Positions 8,391-15,747 of a stretch of DNA of 50,042 nucleotides are shown one piece after another (position 1 is the first letter of the stretch; every line of letters begins with the position of its first letter). The position numbers were made by a program, and so were the translations under genes. Source of the DNA: Candidatus Methanomethylophilaceae archaeon (GTDB lineage: Archaea; Thermoplasmatota; Thermoplasmata; Methanomassiliicoccales; Methanomethylophilaceae). The stretch is taken from assembly GCA_944320485.1 (NCBI GenBank), contig CALUHQ010000074.1:1-50042 (forward strand), read 5' to 3'. Below the pieces are notes generated by a model, which saw nothing but the letters and a program-made list of their open reading frames with translations, was not told the DNA's origin and did no database searches.

Positions 8391-8659
8391 GAGAGCCTCG
8401 GCCCCCTCACGTATCTCTCGTAAGTCTCCATGTCCCTGAGCAGGACGTCCGGGTCCATCTCCATGCGGGGCTCGTCGTCCCTCAGCACGTCCGCGACCTC
8501 TATCGGGTTGATGCCGCGCCTGTCGTTGCCCGGAGCCTCGTCCAGGAGTTCGAAGTATGTGAGGATCTCGGCCAGGTCGCTGCTGTACCTCGCGATCTCG
8601 TCCTCGGTGAGTCTGATGTGCGCCGTGCGCGCAACCCTCTCAACGGTTTCCCTGTCCAT
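8387..8659 (-). CDS. gatC: Asp/Glu-tRNA amidotransferase subunit C
   Basis: 90 residues with the GatC pattern VERVARTAHIRLTEDEIARY, the LAEILTYFELLDE segment and a belt region with RDDEP. GatC wraps around GatA and stabilises the complex. The ATG at 8659 is preferred over an in-frame TTG at 8665 because it lies about 10 nt after the start site expected from the TATA box at ~8695. It heads the gatC-gatA-gatB operon. Confidence 0.93.
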   Translation of the reverse strand: MDRETVERVARTAHIRLTEDEIARYSSDLAEILTYFELLDEAPGNDRRGINPIEVADVLRDDEPRMEMDPDVLLRDMETYERYVRGPRLS

Positions 8660-8690
8660 CGTCAAGACCTTCGGGCGGTTATCATGGATG

Positions 8691-8701
8691 CTTATTATAA
8701 G
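8691..8701 (-). promoter_or_regulatory. TATA box of the gatCAB operon
   Basis: Minus-strand CTTATAATAAG, 32 bp before the gatC ATG. Confidence 0.5.
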
Positions 8702-8770
8702 AACTGCGCGGGCGCGCGCCCGAGGGCTGCGTGCGCTTCAACGAGGGAAGTGCTCATCGATTGAAGATAA

Positions 8771-8860
8771 CTTCAAGTCAAATCAAGTCAAAACACATGA
8801 ATAGTAGTCATTCTAAGTCATATTATATGACTTATAGTCATAATATGTGACTAGTAGTCA
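8771..8860. repeat. Helically phased AGTCA motif array
   Basis: An AT-rich 90-bp block between gatC and a decayed regulator gene. AGTCA begins at 8776, 8786, 8806, 8816, 8836 and 8856, all in one exact 10-bp register. Inverted copies (TGACT) begin at 8828 and 8848. At 8815-8833 the motifs form a perfect 9-bp-arm palindrome around a central T (AAGTCATAT-T-ATATGACTT). The 10-bp phasing places all direct copies on one face of the helix, as in an operator array for a cooperatively binding protein. The protein is unknown; the neighbouring helix-turn-helix gene is a candidate. Confidence 0.75.
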
Positions 8861-8903
8861 TCACAAGCCGTAAATCATGAATAGAATTCATATCATCACA
8901 GAT

Positions 8904-10033
8904 GAGAGGGACACAACGATCTAGATTGATGTTCCCAAGGCACCGAGGGGCAATATCTCGTTTACATCAAGGTCTATTGAGAACAGGAACTGCAACTGGG
9001 AGGGAGAACATCATTGTTGCAGAGACCGATAGATGAGATGAGGAGTGACGCGGGCTCCGTCTCCCCTGATTCAGTGATAATCGCAAGGCTGTCATTGGAC
9101 GATCTGAACCAACCAAGCATAGTCGCCTACCGCAACATGCTGGCTGCAGCGAGACCAACCAGCAGATGGAATGCAGAGTCCAGGGACGAATTCCTGCGTC
9201 TCATCGGTGCGGCCGACAGGGATGATGACGGGGTGGTTCGCCCCACCCTTGCCGGTCTCCTGATGTTCGGAAACGATTACGACATATCGAGGTATCTCGG
9301 GGGCTACCTCGTCGATTTCAGGATGTACCAGGGGAAAGACGAATGGTCGGAGAGATTTGTCAGCGGGACGGGGGAATGGTCCGGGAACCTGTTCGATTTC
9401 TTCACCGAGGTGAACTCCAGACTGTTCGTCAAGGCTCCGAAGCCGTTCAGACTTGATGGCGCAGTCAGGATCGACGATAACGAATTCATCAAGGCGGAGA
9501 GGGAGTTGGTCCTGAACGGCATCGTACATGCGGACCATTACCTTTCCACGGGGGTCCGTGTGATGCTGTACCCCGACCGTCTGGTGGTGGAGAATCCGGG
9601 GACCTTCCGCATACCGATCAGCAAGGCAGAGGACGGAGGCGTGAGTGACCCCCGTAACAAGAACCTGATGAAGATGTTCAGGCTGATAGGGTTGGTGGAG
9701 AACAGCGGCCAGGATGTGAAACGTATAGTTGACACCTGCAGGGAGCTGGGCATTCCCGATCTGGTCTTCCGGGAAGAGACGGATCCATCGAGGGTCGTCA
9801 ACTCCATGCCCATATGGGATGGCATAGAAAGGGCCCCACCCTCCGATCGCGAGAGGCTCGTTCTCGACATCATCTCCAGAGGCGGTACTGAGACGACTGC
9901 GGAGATAGCCTCGGAGATCGGCCTTTCGCAGAGCACTGTCAGCAGGGCTGTCAGGTCGTTGCAGGACAAAGGGGTCCTGAGACGCGAGGGCGGTAGTCGC
10001 AAAGGGAGATGGGTCGTCACCGGCAGGCCGTGA
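8904..10033 (+). pseudogene. Decayed AlbA_2 / HATPase_c_4 / wHTH regulator
   Basis: The intact 3' part (open from 9014, Met at 9038) encodes about 330 residues: the middle of a Schlafen/AlbA_2-type ATPase regulator (FLRLIGAADRDDDGVVRPTL, AGLLMFG), a HATPase-like segment (ELVLNGIVHADHY, VVENPGTF) and a C-terminal winged helix (TAEIASEIGLSQSTVSRAVR). Intact relatives carry an N-terminal AlbA_2 domain. Traces of its end are visible just upstream in changing frames: IDVPKAPRG after a TAG at 8922-8924, QYLVYIK from 8951 and LLRTGTATGRENIIVAETDR ending in TGA at 9034-9036. The rest of that domain is absent. I read this as a pseudogene; a truncated product from 9014 or 9038 could still be made. Confidence 0.65.
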
Positions 10034-10045
10034 TCCGCACCAGGG

Positions 10046-10576
10046 TCAGGCGATCAGGACGATGCCGTAGAACGTGACCCCGTCGTCCCTGAACTCGAAC
10101 CTCTTGCCCACCGACTCCAGGTACGACTCCATATCGATACCGACTGCGGAGACCGATGGCAGTACGAGGTCCGGGTGCCTGCACGCCTCCGGGTAGGCAC
10201 AAACGGGGCAGAGGTCGCATCCGCCGTCGGACAGGCCCCTGCACCGGATCCTGGCTCCGCGGAGCCTGCCCAGGATCGTCCTGACCATCGACTTCATGTC
10301 GGCGTTGCACTCCTCCACGGCCTCCGGGTCGCGGGGGTCGCAGGGGAAGAACCTGCTGACCAGCAGCGCCGAGCCGAAACTCTCCGAGAGGGTGTCCATG
10401 TGCTCCGAGAAGCCAGGTGGGCACGCCCAGCAGGTCCCGTACTTACCGCACAGGTTCTCCTCACAGAGCCTGGAGCATCTGAGGACCGTTACTTCGTCGT
10501 ATGCGGGCAGGGCGGTCTCGCGGACCGAGTATCCCTTGCAGTCATCCTCCGAAATCACGTCTCTCCATGAGGTCAT
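10046..10576 (-). CDS. DUF2284 cysteine-rich metal-binding-type protein
   Basis: 176 residues with many cysteines in the DUF2284 arrangement: RCSRLCEENLCGKYGTCWAC, then C..C...C in the second half (IRCRGLSDGGCDLCPVCAYP, EACRHP). The family is predicted to bind a metal or Fe-S centre and is common in anaerobic archaea and bacteria; its function is unknown. The frame continues upstream, but the Met at 10576 is chosen because a TATA-like sequence (AATTATAAACG, minus strand, ~10597-10607) lies just before it. It is divergent from the TPR gene. Confidence 0.8.
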   Translation of the reverse strand: MTSWRDVISEDDCKGYSVRETALPAYDEVTVLRCSRLCEENLCGKYGTCWACPPGFSEHMDTLSESFGSALLVSRFFPCDPRDPEAVEECNADMKSMVRTILGRLRGARIRCRGLSDGGCDLCPVCAYPEACRHPDLVLPSVSAVGIDMESYLESVGKRFEFRDDGVTFYGIVLIA

Positions 10577-10649
10577 GGTTGTCCACTTAAAAGGCCGTTT
10601 ATAATTGTTTTCGGAAGGATATATATCGCCATCATCGGTGACGAAAGGC

Positions 10650-11162
10650 ATGGCAGAAGCATCACCCGAGAAGAAACTCGCCAACGCTATGAAGGCGATG
10701 GACGAGGGCGACTTCAAGAAGGCATACACAGCGTTCAAGAAGCTCACGGCGGAGTTCCCCGACAACGCCGATTGCTGGTACTACAAGGCCGAGTGCGGCA
10801 ACTACGCCTCCGGCATGTTCGGAGCGAAGGTCGACACCCAGGAGATCATGGACGCCTACAAGAAGGCCATGGAGCTCGACGGGGAGCGCGTGGACTACTA
10901 CCAGTCCTACGGCCAGTTCTGCATCTCCGTCAACAAGTACGACGAGGCCGAGAAGGCGTACTGCGAGGCCGCCGAGATGGACGAGTCCATGTCCGCCACA
11001 CTCTACTCCGAGTTCGCCATCGAGTACTACAACAACGTCATGGCGACGTACGGGGAGATCATGGAGGATCCCAAGGCCCGCGCCCCCTACGGCAAGAAGG
11101 CCCTCGAGTACATGCTCAAGGCCCTCGACATGACTCCCGAAGAGGCGAAATCCCTTCTCTGA
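10650..11162 (+). CDS. Tetratricopeptide-repeat protein
   Basis: 170 residues, mostly helical, with TPR-type repeats: GDFKKAYTAFKKLTAEFPDN at ~18, DAYKKAMELDGERVDYYQSY at ~72, and NKYDEAEKAYCEAAEMDES at ~97. Likely a protein-interaction scaffold in the cytoplasm. The ATG at 10650 is chosen because GGATATATATC at 10618-10628 is a good TATA box about 25-30 bp upstream; the frame before it is not coding. Partner unknown. Confidence 0.75.
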   Translation: MAEASPEKKLANAMKAMDEGDFKKAYTAFKKLTAEFPDNADCWYYKAECGNYASGMFGAKVDTQEIMDAYKKAMELDGERVDYYQSYGQFCISVNKYDEAEKAYCEAAEMDESMSATLYSEFAIEYYNNVMATYGEIMEDPKARAPYGKKALEYMLKALDMTPEEAKSLL

Positions 11163-11185
11163 ACGCCTTTCCCAATTCTGATTCA

Positions 11186-11208
11186 GAGGGCGGTCCAGTA
11201 CCGCCCTC
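11186..11208 (+). terminator. Hairpin after TPR gene
   Basis: Perfect 9-bp stem GAGGGCGGT/ACCGCCCTC with a 5-nt loop, 24 bp past the stop codon. No T-tract follows, so its role as a terminator is inferred. Confidence 0.4.
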
Positions 11209-11348
11209 GCCCAACACCCCCGTTCTGCACGTTTGTCTGCGATCCGGATATTTCCCTGGACATATGTCCCGTCTCCATGGATGATCATGTACTGTATACT
11301 GTAAATTATAGCCATTTCAACGACGTATATTGGAAATAGTCAAATATG

Positions 11349-11366
11349 ATTAGACATTTGTCTAAT
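11349..11366 (+). promoter_or_regulatory. Palindromic operator in the amtB promoter
   Basis: Perfect 8-bp-arm palindrome ATTAGACA-TT-TGTCTAAT, 45 bp before the amtB start and just after a TATA-like CAAATATGA (11341-11349). It does not match the GGAA-N6-TTCC operator of the methanogen nitrogen repressor NrpR. A repressor binding here would block transcription initiation; its identity is unknown. Confidence 0.5.
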
Positions 11367-11410
11367 TCATCCTGTGAAATGGATACAATCATTCGGAGAG
11401 TGAGAACGGT

Positions 11411-12751
11411 TTGAGACTAGTTACAATGGCGGCACTGGGTGCGATTGTCCTCCTTTTCGCATCCGTGCTGATCATCCCGGAGGCGTCGGCGGCTTTCGAC
11501 GGCGAATCCGTGGACGCGGGTTCGACGCTGTTCATGTTCGTCTGCATGCTTCTCGTCATGATGATGGCGCCCGCCATCGCCCTGTTCTACGGGGGCATGC
11601 TGAGGAAGCAGAGCATGACCTCCATGATGGCCCAGTGCATCGGGGTCATGGCGTTGGTGGGATTCATATGGTGGGCCGTCGGTTACTCCCTGGCACTGAC
11701 CGGGGACGGACCGTTCGTAGGCGGCCTCGACGCGGTGTTCGGAGGAGGCCTGTCGGTGTCCGAAGGGAACGGCAGCATACCCACGTTCGCGTTCATGATG
11801 TTCCAGGGCATGTTCGCCGTGGTGACGTCGTGCATCGTGTTCGGTGCGACCGCCGAGAGGGTCAGATACCCTGTCATGATGCTGTTCCTGGCACTGTGGT
11901 CCATCCTGGTGTACGCGCCGATGGCCCACATGGTGTGGGGAGGTGGATTCTTCCAGGTGGACCTGGAGAACCTCGGGATACCCAGCCAGGACTTCGCCGG
12001 AGGTACGGCGGTCCATATCTGCTCCGGAATCACCGGTGTGGCCGCTGCCATGGCCATCGGCAGGAGGAGCGACAAGATCTCCAAGGGAAGGTCCCACAAC
12101 GTCCCGCTGATGTTCATAGGATGCTTCCTCCTGTGGTTGGGATGGTTCGGGTTCAACTGCGGGTCTGAAGGGGCTTTCGACGAGATCGTCATACTCGCTG
12201 CGGTCAACACGTTCCTTGCCTCATGCACATCCACCATCGTCTGGATGTTCCTCCAGTACCTCCACGTGGGCAGGGTCAACGTCACCGGTCTGTGCGCCGG
12301 GGTCCTGTCCGGACTGGTCGGAGTGACGCCCGGTTGCGGGTTCGTCGACCCCTGGGCGGCGGCCGTCATCGGAGCGGTCGCGGCCTGTGTCTGTTATGGA
12401 GGGATCATCTTCATGAGGGGCAGGAAGGATGTCGACGACGCCCTGGATGTGATGGGTGTGCACGGCCTCGGAGGGGTCTGGGGAGCCATAGCCGTCGGGC
12501 TGTTCTCCGTGTCCCAGTACAGCTGGGTCGGCATGGGCGGACTCATCGAGGGAGGATGGGAGCTTCTGGCCGGACAGCTGGTCAGCGTCGCGGTCACGCT
12601 CGTGTACTGCTTCGTCGTCTCCTTCGTCCTGATGAAGGTGCTGGACATGGTCTCTAAGAGGCTCACCGGCAAGGGAGCCGCCCTGAGCGAGAGCGAGCAG
12701 ATGATCGGCGCCGATGTGATAGAGCACGGAGAGTCGTCCTATGTCATGTGA
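11411..12751 (+). CDS. amtB: Ammonium transporter, Amt family
   Basis: 446 residues with an N-terminal signal peptide (LGAIVLLFASVLIIPEASA) and 11 predicted membrane helices. Family hallmarks include FYGGMLRKQSM, PMAHMVWGGGFF, DFAGGTAVHICSGITG and the pore histidine region MGVHGLGGVWGA. It conducts ammonia/ammonium into the cell under nitrogen limitation. The TTG at 11411 is used as start because it completes the signal peptide and has a GGAG-type site upstream; the ATG at 11426 is an alternative. glnK follows with a 9-bp gap, the classic pair. Confidence 0.95.
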   Translation: MRLVTMAALGAIVLLFASVLIIPEASAAFDGESVDAGSTLFMFVCMLLVMMMAPAIALFYGGMLRKQSMTSMMAQCIGVMALVGFIWWAVGYSLALTGDGPFVGGLDAVFGGGLSVSEGNGSIPTFAFMMFQGMFAVVTSCIVFGATAERVRYPVMMLFLALWSILVYAPMAHMVWGGGFFQVDLENLGIPSQDFAGGTAVHICSGITGVAAAMAIGRRSDKISKGRSHNVPLMFIGCFLLWLGWFGFNCGSEGAFDEIVILAAVNTFLASCTSTIVWMFLQYLHVGRVNVTGLCAGVLSGLVGVTPGCGFVDPWAAAVIGAVAACVCYGGIIFMRGRKDVDDALDVMGVHGLGGVWGAIAVGLFSVSQYSWVGMGGLIEGGWELLAGQLVSVAVTLVYCFVVSFVLMKVLDMVSKRLTGKGAALSESEQMIGADVIEHGESSYVM

Positions 12752-12760
12752 GGTGGTTGA

Positions 12761-13081
12761 ATGAAGATGGTAATGGCCGTGATAAGGCCCGAACGTCTGC
12801 AGTGCGTCAAGGATGCCATGAGGGACATCGGCATCAACGGCATGACGATCACGCACGTCACCGGTCGCGGGGAGCAGATGGGTCTCAGGTTCACCAACAG
12901 GGTCGGGGAGTTCGTCGTCGACGAGATAGAGAAGGTGAAGATCGAGTCCGTCGTGGAGGATTCGGATGTGGACCGCGTCATCGAAACGATAAGGAGGGTC
13001 GCAGAGACGGGAAACCCCGGCGACGGCAGGATATTCGTAATCCCCGTGGAGAGGTCCATCAGGATAAGATCCGAGGACTGA
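12761..13081 (+). CDS. glnK: PII nitrogen regulatory protein GlnK
   Basis: 106-residue PII protein that would plug AmtB when nitrogen is plentiful and sense ATP/ADP and 2-oxoglutarate. It starts KMVMAVIRPERLQCVKDAM and has the T-loop base GRGEQMG and the C-terminal GDGRIFVIPVE. The T-loop reads NRVGEFVVDEIEKVK where the usual form is YRGxEYxVDxLPKVK. Thus the uridylylation tyrosine at position 51 is Phe, so control by Tyr51 modification is ruled out, as in most archaea. A hairpin plus T-tract follows. Confidence 0.95.
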   Translation: MKMVMAVIRPERLQCVKDAMRDIGINGMTITHVTGRGEQMGLRFTNRVGEFVVDEIEKVKIESVVEDSDVDRVIETIRRVAETGNPGDGRIFVIPVERSIRIRSED

Positions 13082-13096
13082 TTTCAGAAACATCTT

Positions 13097-13118
13097 AGGC
13101 CCTCACGGGCCTCTTTTT
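13097..13118 (+). terminator. amtB-glnK terminator
   Basis: AGGCCC/GGGCCT stem with a TCAC loop followed by CTTTTT, 16 bp after the glnK stop. Confidence 0.7.
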
Positions 13119-13169
13119 CACAAGATCACGATGGGGCCCGATGCGAGTCACAATCATTGGATAACAAGA

Positions 13170-13244
13170 TGGTGCGATTGCCGGGAATCGAACCCGGGTC
13201 AGAAGCTTGGGAAGCTCCCGTCCTAACCGCTGGACTACAATCGC
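13170..13244 (-). tRNA. tRNA-Gly (CCC)
   Basis: Minus strand: acceptor GCGATTG/CAATCGC, D-arm GTCCAGCGGTTAGGAC, anticodon loop TTCCCAA (anticodon CCC), T-loop GTTCGATTC. Discriminator A is followed by an encoded CCA. No intron. Confidence 0.93.
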
Positions 13245-13329
13245 AGTGCCACCGCCAATGACGTCTTGGTATTTAAGAGCGCAGGCTATACGAAACCATT
13301 TTTATACTAGAGTCCATTCTCGCGGCTAA

Positions 13330-13405
13330 GGGCCCATGGTCTAGGGGTTATGACGTCGCCCTTACAAGGCGGAGGTCGCCGGTTCGAATCCGGCTGGGCC
13401 CACCA
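13330..13405 (+). tRNA. tRNA-Val (TAC)
   Basis: Acceptor GGGCCCA/TGGGCCC, anticodon loop CTTACAA (anticodon TAC), T-arm CCGGTTCGAATCCGG, encoded CCA. A TATA-like TTTTTATAC lies about 28 bp upstream. Confidence 0.93.
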
Positions 13406-13605
13406 TGCACAGAAACCGTCGCATACCCGGTGCGGAGATGTGCTTTTTGAAAAGTATTATATATGATGGTCTCATGGTTGGATTATACATCCACCGAATG
13501 CCAAGCAGGATACTTTGTTTCGTTTCCTCCATTCTGCGGGGTGTTCGGTGGGGTGTCCTTCTAACGATATATATTAAATACATGCTAGCAATCGTGGGTC
13601 CCATC

Positions 13606-13681
13606 GGACTCGTGGTCTAGGGGTTATGACGTCGCCTTCACACGGCGGAGGTCGCCGGTTCAAATCCGGCCGGGTCCACCA
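13606..13681 (+). tRNA. tRNA-Val (CAC)
   Basis: Acceptor GGACTCG/CGGGTCC, anticodon loop TTCACAC (anticodon CAC), T-arm CCGGTTCAAATCCGG, encoded CCA. D-arm and T-stem are nearly identical to the tRNA-Val at 13330, so the pair probably arose by duplication. ATATATATTAAATA at 13567-13580 is its own promoter box. I see no gene in the 200 bp between the two tRNAs. Confidence 0.93.
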
Positions 13682-13755
13682 TCTCATCATCCTGCCTTGT
13701 TCCATCGATGTTTTCGCGGTAGATTCATTATCGGTCGCTCGGATACGCCACCATC

Positions 13756-15150
13756 ATGGCAGACTATCCAGATTTGCAGACCACCGAAGAGGGCAGGGAG
13801 TTCGAGAAGGCTATCGACCAGTTCCTCTCGGCTGAGAAGAGGGACTATCCCAGCTATTACGGCGGGTTGAAGGTCGCGTCGGGAGTGGAGTTCACCATCC
13901 ACAGTCCCATAGACGACTCGATTCGCTACGGGATCTTCCAGGAACCCGAGGAGGGCATTATGGAGGCGGCGGTCGAGGCCACCCTCAAGGCCTACGACGA
14001 ATGGTCCAAGGTCCCGGTGGCCGAGCGCGCGGCGTACTTCGAGAAGTACCTGGCTCTCCTGAAGGCCAGGAGGCTGTACTATGCGGCCATGGTCACCGTC
14101 AGCACGGGGATGGTGCGTCAGGACGCGCTCCAGGAGGTGGACTCCCTCATCGCAGCCGTCGAGGGGATACTGGAGGAGGCGAAGACGTTCAGAGGCAGTC
14201 CCGTCGGCGTGTGGGCGATCATATCAGCCCACAACTCGCCGATGGCGTCCCCGATAGCGTTCGCCATCGCCGCTCTCGTGGCCGGTAACACCGTCGTCAT
14301 GAACCCGTCCAACACATGCCCCATGCCGGCGTACTCGTTCTACGAGGCCATGGAGCGCTACGGTCTCCCCGGAGGCGTCCTCGCCCTGGTGGTCGACAGG
14401 AACGAACAGTCGACCGAGAACCTCGCGAACGACATGCGCGTCCTCGGAATCGCGGCCACCGGTTCCGGGGAGAGGCTGGAGGACCTGATGTTCCTTCAGG
14501 TGGACGACGATCTGAAGTTCATCAACGAGATCAAGGGCATGAACCCGGCGATCGTCTACAGGCCCTCGGACATGAAGGCCGCCGCCAAGGCCATCGTGGA
14601 GTCGGCGTTCTCCTACAGCGGACAGCGCCTCTACTCATGCTCCAAGGTCATCGTGACCGCGGACGACCAGAAGCGCCTGATGGAAGCGATCTCGGAGATC
14701 ATGAAGGACCTCCGCGTGGGGGATCCGGTGGACGACGTCACATTCACGGGACCGATCATCAACGACGAAGCGGCCAAGCGTTTCCAGAGCACGGTCCTGG
14801 AGAACATGGCTTACGTGATCTCGAAGGCCCCGACGCCGATGGACGTCCCCGCAGGAGCCTACGTCGCACCGGTCGTGATGTCCGGCCTCGATGACGAGAA
14901 CGACCTCAGCTACATGGACTCGGGGCTACCTATCCTGAACATCAAGGTCGTCGATACGCTCGACGCGGCGTTCGAGGAGCTGGAGAACACGGAATGCGGG
15001 CTCTCCGCGGGCATCTTCGCCAAGGACCCCAAGGTCATCGACCGCTTCAAGAAGGAGGTCGACGTCCAGGCCATGTACATCAACGAGAGCAGCCGCGCCC
15101 TGTCCCCGGCGTCGGCCGCAAAGCTCGCCAACTTCAGCAGGCGATCATGA
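13756..15150 (+). CDS. Aldehyde dehydrogenase superfamily protein without the catalytic cysteine
   Basis: 464 residues with the ALDH fold: the NAD-binding region ISAHNSPMASPIAFAIAALV, AGNTVVMNPSN and ATGSGERL, and the EIKGMNPAIV segment holding the general-base Glu position. In active ALDHs the motif is GQxC; here residues 289-292 read GQRL, so the nucleophile position 292 is Leu, and the nearest cysteine is C295 (YSCS). It is nearest in look to proline/pyrroline-5-carboxylate-type dehydrogenases (inference). Either C295 substitutes or the protein is not a dehydrogenase. Its 3' end overlaps that of the convergent radical-SAM-like gene by 6 bp. Confidence 0.82.
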   Translation: MADYPDLQTTEEGREFEKAIDQFLSAEKRDYPSYYGGLKVASGVEFTIHSPIDDSIRYGIFQEPEEGIMEAAVEATLKAYDEWSKVPVAERAAYFEKYLALLKARRLYYAAMVTVSTGMVRQDALQEVDSLIAAVEGILEEAKTFRGSPVGVWAIISAHNSPMASPIAFAIAALVAGNTVVMNPSNTCPMPAYSFYEAMERYGLPGGVLALVVDRNEQSTENLANDMRVLGIAATGSGERLEDLMFLQVDDDLKFINEIKGMNPAIVYRPSDMKAAAKAIVESAFSYSGQRLYSCSKVIVTADDQKRLMEAISEIMKDLRVGDPVDDVTFTGPIINDEAAKRFQSTVLENMAYVISKAPTPMDVPAGAYVAPVVMSGLDDENDLSYMDSGLPILNIKVVDTLDAAFEELENTECGLSAGIFAKDPKVIDRFKKEVDVQAMYINESSRALSPASAAKLANFSRRS

Positions 15151-15723
15151 AACCCTGACCTCCTTGGCCAGCCCCTTCAGAGACTTGGCCATGGAGGCCA
15201 TCTCGTTCTTGCTGAAGCGCTTCCCGGACGTTCTTCTTCTCAAGGATATCATGCGGGCGCCCCTGAGCTCGTCGCTCACAGCCGCCACGCCCTTGGCATC
15301 CATCACGTCCGGGTCGGTCATTATCTCCGCGGAGAAGACGCAGTCGCCTTCGCGGGCCACATCTATCGAGGTCCTCTGCTCGTCGGTCAGCGGGCCGTCG
15401 AAGGAGAACAGGACATGGTCCACGTATCCGGCGCCGACGAGGTCGTCGAGGACGTCGGGGTGCATCCCATCGGTCCTGAGGACCACGGTCATGTGAGGCG
15501 GGCGGAAGGTCCTGATGAGCTTGTGCAGCCCCCCGATCCCGAGCACGTCCCCGTCCATGCACGTGAACATTATGGCGTCAAGGGAATCCCTGTCGCCGTG
15601 GATCGTGTTCGAGACCTCCGTCTCGTTGACGCCGTATCCGTCTTCGGATGACAGCTCCACGACCGAAAGCAGCATACCGGGTATCGTGACGGTGTCGATC
15701 CTGTAGAACCTCGAGATGAACAT
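15145..15723 (-). CDS. Radical-SAM-like protein lacking the Fe-S cysteine motif
   Basis: 192 residues, last gene of a six-gene operon. The layout follows a small NrdG/PflA-type radical SAM protein: FYRIDTVTIPGMLLSVVEL corresponds to the first strand before the cluster loop, LHKLIRTF and VVLRTDGMHPDVLDDLVGAG to the strand with TNG, and YVDHVLFSFDGPL to the following DIK strand. The CxxxCxxC loop is replaced by SSEDGYGVNETE, and only two cysteines exist, both outside this loop. It cannot bind the usual [4Fe-4S] cluster, so a binding or structural role is likelier. Start is the ATG at 15723. The homology is my reading and needs a profile search. Confidence 0.6.
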   Translation of the reverse strand: MFISRFYRIDTVTIPGMLLSVVELSSEDGYGVNETEVSNTIHGDRDSLDAIMFTCMDGDVLGIGGLHKLIRTFRPPHMTVVLRTDGMHPDVLDDLVGAGYVDHVLFSFDGPLTDEQRTSIDVAREGDCVFSAEIMTDPDVMDAKGVAAVSDELRGARMISLRRRTSGKRFSKNEMASMAKSLKGLAKEVRVS

Positions 15724-15747
15724 CAAGGTTCGGACGTGATTCCAGGT

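Noticed and set aside
11320..11410. NrpR operator upstream of amtB
   Set aside because: A GGAA occurs but no TTCC at the required spacing; the visible palindrome is different.
12221..13093. Long minus-strand frame opposite amtB-glnK
   Set aside because: It mirrors two well-supported plus-strand genes and has no family features, promoter or ribosome-binding site.
13405..13620. 71-codon frame between the two tRNA-Val genes
   Set aside because: It begins in the tRNA CCA end and runs into the next tRNA; no ribosome-binding site; contains the promoter of the second tRNA.
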